From: Megaustenia siamemsis
Lineage: Eukaryota; Mollusca; Gastropoda; Stylommatophora; Ariophantidae
Direction: 5' to 3'
Assembly (NCBI GenBank): GCA_032433765.1
Contig: JAVIAB010000160.1
Coordinates: forward strand, 38,699,223 to 38,763,222
Length of the DNA stretch: 64,000 bases
Shown here: piece after piece, positions 57,725 to 64,000 of the stretch
Layout: every line of letters begins with the position of its first letter
Position numbering within the stretch: the first letter of the stretch is position 1
Notes under the pieces: generated by a model
The model's database searches: none
Seen by the model: the letters and a program-made list of their open reading frames with translations, nothing else
What the model was told of the DNA's origin: nothing
Translations under genes and position numbers: made by a program

Positions 57725-59010
57725 TGTTAATAGGTACTGGCATAGATTAATGAGGTGACTACACTATAGGTACTGGCATAGATTAATGAGGTGACTACTC
57801 TATAGGTACTGGCATAGATTAATGAGGTGACAACACTATAGGTACTGGCATAGATTAATGAGGTGACTACACTATAGGTACTGGCATAGATTCATGAGGT
57901 GACTACACTATAGGTACTGGTATAGATTAATGAGGTGACTACACCATATGTACTGGTATAGATTACTGAGGTGACTACACTATGGGTACTGGTATAGATT
58001 AATGAGGTGACTACACTATAGGTACTGGCATAGATTAATGAGGTGACTACACTATAGGTACTGGCATAGATTAATGAGATGACTACACTATAGGTACTGA
58101 CATAGATTAATGAGGTGACTACACTATTGGTACTGGCATAGATTAATGAGGTGACTACACCATATGTACTGGTATAGATTAATGAGGTGACTACACTATA
58201 GGTACTGGTATAGATTAATGAGGTAACTACACTATAGGTACTGGCATAGATTAATGAGGTGACTACACTATAAGTACTGGCATAGATTAATGAGGTGACT
58301 ACACTATAGGTACTGGTATAGATTAATGAGGTGACTACACTATAGGTACTGGCATAGATTAATGAGGTGACTACACTATAGGTACTGGCATAGATTAATG
58401 AAGTTACTAAACTTTAGGTACTGGCATAGATTAATGAGGTGACTACACTATAGGTACTGGTATAGATTAATGAGGTGACTACACTATAGCTACTGGCATA
58501 GATTAATGAGATGACTACACTATAGGTACTGGTATAGATTAATGAGGTGACTACACTATAGGTACTGGCATAGATTAATGAGGTGACTACACTATAGGTA
58601 CTGTATAGATTAATGAGGTGACTACACTATAGCTACTGGCATAGATTAATGAGGTGACTACACTATAGGTACTGGCATAGATTAATGAGGTGACTACACT
58701 ATAGGTACTGGCATAGATTAATGAAGTTACTAAACTTTAGGTACTGGTATAGATTAATGAGGTGACTACACTATAGGTACTGGTATAGATTAATGAGGTG
58801 ACTACACTATAGGTACTGGTATAGATTAATGAAGTGACTACACCATATGCACTGATATAGATTAATGAGGTGACTACACTATAGATACTGGTATAGATTA
58901 ATGAGGTGACTACACTATAGGTACTGGCATACATTAATGAGGTGACTACACCATATGTACTGGTATAGATTAATGAGGTGACTATACTATAGGTACTGCT
59001 ATGGATTAAT
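57725..59010. repeat. 36-bp minisatellite, about 36 copies
   Basis: Unit GGTACTGGCATAGATTAATG, AGGTGACTACACTATA. Variants include GGTATAG, CCATATG and AAGTTACTAAACTTTAG; the last recurs at 58400 and 58720, showing block duplication. Because 36 is a multiple of 3, a minus-strand frame with a 12-residue period (SVVTSLIYTSTY) stays open from 59288; this is not taken as a gene. Confidence 0.96.
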
Positions 59011-59021
59011 GATGTAACAAC

Positions 59022-59320
59022 AAGCGCAGACATAAAAGCCCGTTGGGCAGAACACTTCAAAGAAATTCTTAACCGTCCACTATCCCACAGCTTAATAGTT
59101 TTTGAAGCTGAAACACCAGCAGCAGAATTAGATGTAAATTTAGATGACTTCACCTTGAGCGAAATAGAAACCACCTTAAAGCATATGACCAATAATAAGG
59201 CTGCTGGAGAGGATAAGTTAACAGCTGAGATCCTGAAGGCAATTGATAGCCATAATCTAATACATCTCCAAAAAATGTTCAACGTCATTTGGAAAACAGA
59301 GAAGACTCTAAATAAATGAT
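59022..59320 (+). pseudogene. LINE reverse-transcriptase fragment inside the 36-bp array
   Basis: Plus frame: DIKARWAEHFKEILNRPL, ELDVNLDDFTLSEIETTLKH, MTNNKAAGEDKLTAEILKAI, MFNVIWKTEKTLNK, stop. This is the segment just before and at the start of a LINE RT domain (NKAAGxDxLxAEIL). Both ends are cut. A piece of the 36-bp unit (TAGATTAACGAGGTGACTAC) resumes at 59324. It belongs to a different LINE family from the 60-62 kb element. Confidence 0.8.
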
Positions 59321-59344
59321 TAAATAGATTAACGAGGTGACTAC

Positions 59345-59684
59345 ACTAAAGCTGGCGCTTTAAGAATAAGGTTATACATTATTTTACCTGAATGTGATTC
59401 AGTCACCATGTGCGGAGCAGTGAGGACTGGATACACGATTTTACCTGTAGCGTAAATGGTACAGAGAGGTTGGAGCATTGGGCAAGAATTGATAATTCAC
59501 AAGACACGTTTTAGTATTTTGCACGAAAATGTATAATAACTGCATACTGAGAAGTTTTATTTTGTTAAAATATTGATTCAATTGACGTTTGAGTTTGAAA
59601 TGCTGAGAACCAAATAAGATCAAGTTTGATCTTAAAGAATAGCCAGCAGATGTGCACAACAAGCCCATTCTTCTACCTTTTAGC
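59345..59684. other. No recognisable feature
   Basis: AT-rich; lies between the array and the LINE 3' end. Confidence 0.35.
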
Positions 59685-62000
59685 TCCCTGTGGAGCATAG
59701 GTCTTCAACAAACACTTTCCAAGTCGTTCTGTTTTTTGCAATTCTTTTAAGATGATCCCATGTCTTCCCCATCATCTTCAATCTGCTTCGATCTGTCTTC
59801 TCCAAGAATTCCTTGGTCTTCCTCTTTGTCTTTTCGCCTAGGGATTCCAAAAAAGGGCCTGTTGTGTAATACTCTCAGTTGGCTTCCGTAGTGTGTGTCC
59901 TATCCATCGCCATCGTCTTCGCTGTATCTCTTTATCCACTGGTATTTGACTGGTACATTTTCATAATTCTGTGTTAGTGATTTTGTCCTGCCATTTCCAT
60001 CCTTTTATTATGCGTAAGCATCCATTAATGAAAGTCTGTATCTTCATGATTGTCATTTTAGTTCTTCTCCATGTTTCACAGCTACATAATAATACTGATT
60101 TAACATTGGAGTTGAAAATTTGTATTTTAGTATTTAACCTAATTTCTTTAGACTACCATATGTTTCCCAGTGCACTGAAAGCTCCTCTTGCTTTTGATAT
60201 CCTTATTTTGGTATCATTTTCTGTTCCTCCCTCTTTATCTATATTACTGCCCAGATATATGTAAGATTGTACGTCTAGTAGAGTTATTTCTCCTAGTTTT
60301 AATTGGTTATTGCCAACTGCATTAATTCTCATAATGTTGGTCTTATCTCTATTAATCTTCAGTCCTAGCCGTTGTGATCTCTCATCAAGTATGCTCATTT
60401 TATCCTGCATCTGTTGATGGCTGTGTGATAGGAGAGCTATGTCATCAGCAAAGTCTAAATCATCAAGTTGTTTGGTCAGTGACCACTGGATCACATTTCT
60501 GTTGTTTTGAGTTATTTTCATAATCCAATCTATGGCCAGTAGAAAGAGAAATGGGGACAGAAGGCATCCTTGCCTTACTCCTGTTCTTATTTCAAATGCT
60601 TCTGTAAGCTGTCCTTTATGCACCACACTACATTTTGTTCCTTCATACATTGTTTTTATCAGGTTAATAAACTTTATGGGGATTCCGTAATGACTCAGCA
60701 ATTTCCAAAGCATTGTTCTGTCTAAACTATCAAATGCCTTTTCGTAATCTATGAATCCAATATAAAGTGGGGATTTTAGTTCTAAACTTTGTTCAACTAT
60801 TATACGTAGAGTAGTTATTTGATCAGCACATGATCTGTTCTTCCTAAAACCTGCTTGTTCATCTCTCAAGTGTTTCTCTGTGGCCTCCTTTAGTCTCTCC
60901 AGAATGATTTTGCCTAATATTTTTCCTGGCACTGATAGTAGCATAATTCCCCTATAATTTGTGCACTCCTGTAAACTTCCTTTCTTTGGTAGTTTGATCA
61001 TATAACCTTCTTTCCAGTCTTTAGGTATTTCTTCCCTCTCCCAAATTTTATCCAACAGATCATGTGACATCTTGGTAGATGTGTTAATATCTGCTTTGAT
61101 GGCTTCCGAAGGAATTTCATCTGGTCCTGTGGCTTTACCATTTTTTAATAGATTGATGGCTTTCATTACTTCTTCTTTGCTTGGTTTTCCACAGTTAACG
61201 TGCAACTCTTCTTCTGCTGGTAGTATATCTGGAGGATTATTTGAGCCGGGTCTGTTCAAAAGTTCTTCAAAGTGCTCTTTCCATCTCTCCATTTGTTCCC
61301 TTATATTACTTAGCAGATTTCCTTTCTTATCTTTGATAAAGGCGTTCATCTGTTTGTATATTCCACCTAATTTCTGTGTGCTGTTGTACAGTTCTTTCAT
61401 ATTCCCTTTATTTGTTGCTTCTTCTGCCTCTTTAGCTAGTTCATCTATATATTTCCTCTTATTCCTTTTAATGCATCTTCTCACTTCTTTGTTCACCTCT
61501 GTGTAAGCTTCCTGTGTCTTGGCTTTATTACTTCTTGTTTCGTTTTTATTTTTGTGTGCTTTCTTGTTCTTTCTTTCTTTAATTTTATCCAGGGTCTCTG
61601 CTGTCATCCATGCCTTATCCTGGCGTTCTCTTTTCCCCAGTGTTTCTTCGCAAGTCTCTTTCCATATATTTTTTACCTGTTTCCAATGATCTTCTATATT
61701 TATTGTATTTTCTAGTTGTTGGAGGACTTGGTATTTGTTTGATATTGTGACTGCAAATTTATCTTTAATTCCTTGTTCTGTAAGAAACCCTACATTGAAA
61801 TACTTTCTACCCTTATTCCTTGTAGTATACGTTTTTAATTTAATTTTAAGTTTGGCTAACAGAAGATGATGATCAGAAACTACATCTGCCCCTCTATATA
61901 CTTTTACATCCTGCAAGGATGACTTAAACTTATTATTAATACATATGTGATCAATTAACAACAAGCCCGTATATTCACTTAATTCCGTCCCTGTTGTTAG
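59685..62000 (-). pseudogene. LINE with a 600-codon endonuclease end and reverse transcriptase, one frameshift
   Basis: Minus strand from about 62000: end of the AP endonuclease (LLIDHICIN, YRGADVVSDHHLLLAKL), a long basic linker (61850-61300), then RT. RT landmarks are NGKATGPDEIPSEAIKADIN (near 61120), LPKKGSLQECTNYRGIMLLS, RDEQAGFRKNRSCADQITTL, YIGFIDYEKAFDSLD, GVRQGCLLSPFLF and the catalytic LDDLDFADDIALLSHS (FADD in place of YADD). The frame ends near 60153. The next frame supplies [38 protein letters not shown] and GRPRNSWRRQIEADRRW, ending near 59685. 5'-truncated: the N-terminal endonuclease is missing. It has few lesions, so it is the youngest LINE here. The RT is RTE-related; I do not assign the clade. 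Confidence 0.9.
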
Positions 62001-62139
62001 TCGCTATTGATAATTCATTGTCTGTTATTTGAAGATTATTATTCGACGTTACACTTTATTTTTCCATTAATTGCTTTCTTTTAGATCTAATATTTTTTAG
62101 GTAAGCAAATTGTACTTAAATGTTTACACGTGCACGCGC

Positions 62140-62141
<2 letters not shown>

Positions 62142-62191
<50 letters not shown>
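62142..62191. repeat. (AT)n microsatellite
   Basis: About 25 AT units, at the 3' end of the element at 62195-62480. Confidence 0.97.
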
Positions 62192-62194
<3 letters not shown>

Positions 62195-62196
<2 letters not shown>

Positions 62197-62480
62197 GAGC
62201 GTTGTGCCTTTGGTTCTTTGGTTATGGAAGGCCCCGGTATCACTGCAAAGGAATTAAAATCCATAATTGCTCAACCGCCCGTGCCAGTGGAATCATCCGA
62301 ATTACTAACTCATCTCCCAAACACAGAAAAGTAGCTGTAGTCCCCATCATAGCAGTCTCAGCACACACCAAAAGACATAAGGCGCAACTGCACAGAAAGT
62401 GAACACAACCAACTGTTCCCTGCCATAGGATATCATTCATCGTAAACAATTGGAATTGCCTGTAGCGTAACACAACGTGA
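62195..62480 (-). mobile_element. Unclassified dispersed element with a short conserved C-terminal frame, copy 2
   Basis: Minus frame: CVHFLCSCALCLLVCAE, TAMMGTTATFLCLGDE, IPLARAVEQLWILIPLQ, stop. Same as 24086-24365 with conservative changes. The open frame extends upstream to 62548 (102 codons). Confidence 0.6.
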
Positions 62481-62850
62481 AGTACTAACCACTTTTGCTG
62501 ACTTGACTTAAGCCTTACAACTCCTCGTGGATCAAAGACTACAAACACACTCTACTGACCCGGTTTTGTGCAATCTTCTCTAACTGAGTTTACGTCTATC
62601 CTGTAGCCTTTGCTTCTATCTCTACAGTTCTTCTCCAGGTATTTTTGGGCCTTCCAACATTCCTAGTTAGACAGTAGACGATATCATGAGAATGGCACCA
62701 AACGAGATGGATTGGAAGGTGTTTGTTGGAGACCTATTCTTGACAGGTAGTTGGGAGTATAGATAAAAGTTAGAAGATAAAAATATAATTAATAGGAATT
62801 GCAAAGATTTCAGAAAATACCGAGTTTGGCAGAAGACAGACACAATTTCT
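62481..62850. other. No gene recognised
   Basis: 62640-62760 on the minus strand has weak LINE-tail-like codons, not enough to call. Confidence 0.3.
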
Positions 62851-63110
62851 TTACTTTAATTTACTTTACTTTACCTTACTTCATTTTAAGTTACTTTAGC
62901 TTACTTTACATAACGCTACATTACTTTAGCTTACTTTACCTAATTGTACTTTATTTTAACTTACCTCACTTTACTTTACGTTATTTTACTTTAGCTTACT
63001 TTACATAACGCTACATTACTTTAGCTTACTTTACCTAATCGTACTTTATTTTAACTTACCTCACTTTACTTTACGTTATTTTACTTTAGCTTACTTTACC
63101 TCTGCCGTAT
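62850..63110. repeat. (TTACTTTA)-rich array containing a 95-bp unit repeated twice
   Basis: AGCTTACTTTACATAACGCT starts at 62898 and 62993, and AGCTTACTTTAC again at 63088, giving an exact 95-bp period built from a shorter TTACTTTA-type motif. Confidence 0.9.
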
Positions 63111-63799
63111 TTTATTTTATTTTACCATCTTCCACCCAAATTGCCTTTCAGTGACAAGTAAAAATTCAGTATTTAGGCGGTCAATGTTTTGAAGTGTTCC
63201 TAAAGCATTGTGCTCATCATGATATTTGCTATTCCATTAGCTCATTGACGTCTATATCTATTTACCAACTCTCTCTGTTTCTGATGGTTTTGAGTTGTAA
63301 TAGTGGTAATGTTTTCTTAAATGTGCTGGCTAGCGGTGATCGTGTTAAATATACAAAGAATTTGATACATAAAAGAAAGAGAAAACAAATAAATAAGTAA
63401 ACATAAATATTCATGAAATAAACACACTGAATATAATAAGGTAAATTCATCTTGTTTTACCTCTAATACAGTTAACCACATATGAACAGTATTGTAGAAA
63501 TTCGAAATTTCACATGAACAAGTATTTCCACAGGACACGTCTGTGCTATCATGTGAGAATATTTGAAACAGTGATCTTTGCGTTCTCATTTATAAATATA
63601 TACAAGGGATTGTAGAATAACGGGAACAAATACGAATATAAATTGTGTGGTGTCGGTTTTTTTTTTTAAATATTTATAGCATAGCTACACTAGACTTAAA
63701 CTTGAAAGCTGCTTACCTTATTCGATTACAGATGTCTGTGTAACACTTTGCTGCAACGTTGCATCGTTCCGCTCAATTAACGTTTGCTACATGAAATCA
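63111..63799. other. No gene recognised
   Basis: AT-rich. Short open frames have no recognisable motif. Confidence 0.35.
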
Positions 63800-64000
63800 G
63801 GAAGCCGCGATAGCTCAGTGGTTAGTGAACTGGACTATAAAGGACAAGGGGTAGGTTTCGATCCCAAACGACGGCAACCCGGTTCACCTAGCCTTAAATG
63901 GGTACCGGATTTTTTTTCTGGGAAAGTAAAGCGGCACGGGCGTAATACCGACCACATTACCCCAAAAATTATGTGCTGAAGGGCTGTAAGGTTTATGGTC
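63800..64000 (+). mobile_element. SINE, cut by the right window edge
   Basis: Head GGAAGCCGCGATAGCTCAGT with intact A box, B-box region GGTTTCGATCCC (one extra base), body to GTAAGGTTTATGGTC. It resembles the 18270 copy closely. Confidence 0.88.

Noticed and set aside
58737..59288. 183-codon minus-strand frame with a 12-residue repeat
   Set aside because: 36-bp unit length keeps any stop-free frame open. The N-terminal part is antisense to a LINE RT fragment, so it is not a repeat protein.
62110..62402. Frames with YIYIYI runs
   Set aside because: Translation of an (AT)n microsatellite, antisense to the element at 62195-62480.

Overview
This is animal genomic DNA that carries very few genes and a great many repeats. 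Three things point to a metazoan. A split gene with good splice sites is present. There are several decayed non-LTR retrotransposons, mostly RTE-like and RNase H-bearing LINEs, plus a Penelope-type fragment. There are also many copies of a tRNA-derived SINE. The mix of elements suggests a lophotrochozoan, perhaps a gastropod mollusc; that placement is a low-confidence inference. No bacterial genes, CRISPR arrays or operons are present.

Host gene: the only host coding sequence I can defend is the 5' part of an acid sphingomyelinase-like phosphodiesterase (SMPDL3 type) on the minus strand. Exon 1 (17625-17694) carries the start codon and a signal peptide. Exon 2 (4979-5171) carries the N-terminal metallophosphoesterase segment with its D-x-H motif. 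They are joined by a 12.45 kb intron filled with transposons and minisatellites. The next exon is probably beyond the left edge of the window.

Layout. 1-2.6 kb: a SINE head, an RNase H LINE tail and a 25-bp minisatellite. 2.6-5.0 kb: a composite pyrimidine-rich array in intron 2 of the SMPDL3 gene. 5.2-17.6 kb: intron 1, with LINE 3' ends, SINEs and at least six separate tandem arrays. 18-28 kb: intergenic, with a near-full-length dead RTE element (19.4-22.4 kb), more LINE tails and a Penelope fragment. 28.6-55.7 kb: a 27-kb minisatellite of about 720 units of 37 bp, with higher-order repeats. 55.7-64 kb: a SINE, a 36-bp array with a LINE fragment inside it, a large LINE reverse-transcriptase ORF on the minus strand, small arrays, and a SINE cut by the right edge.

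The main theme is that several minisatellites arose from identifiable parent sequences. One grew from the tRNA head of a SINE, one from codons of a LINE ORF, one from a dispersed repeat with coding potential, and one from the first bases of a host intron next to the splice donor.
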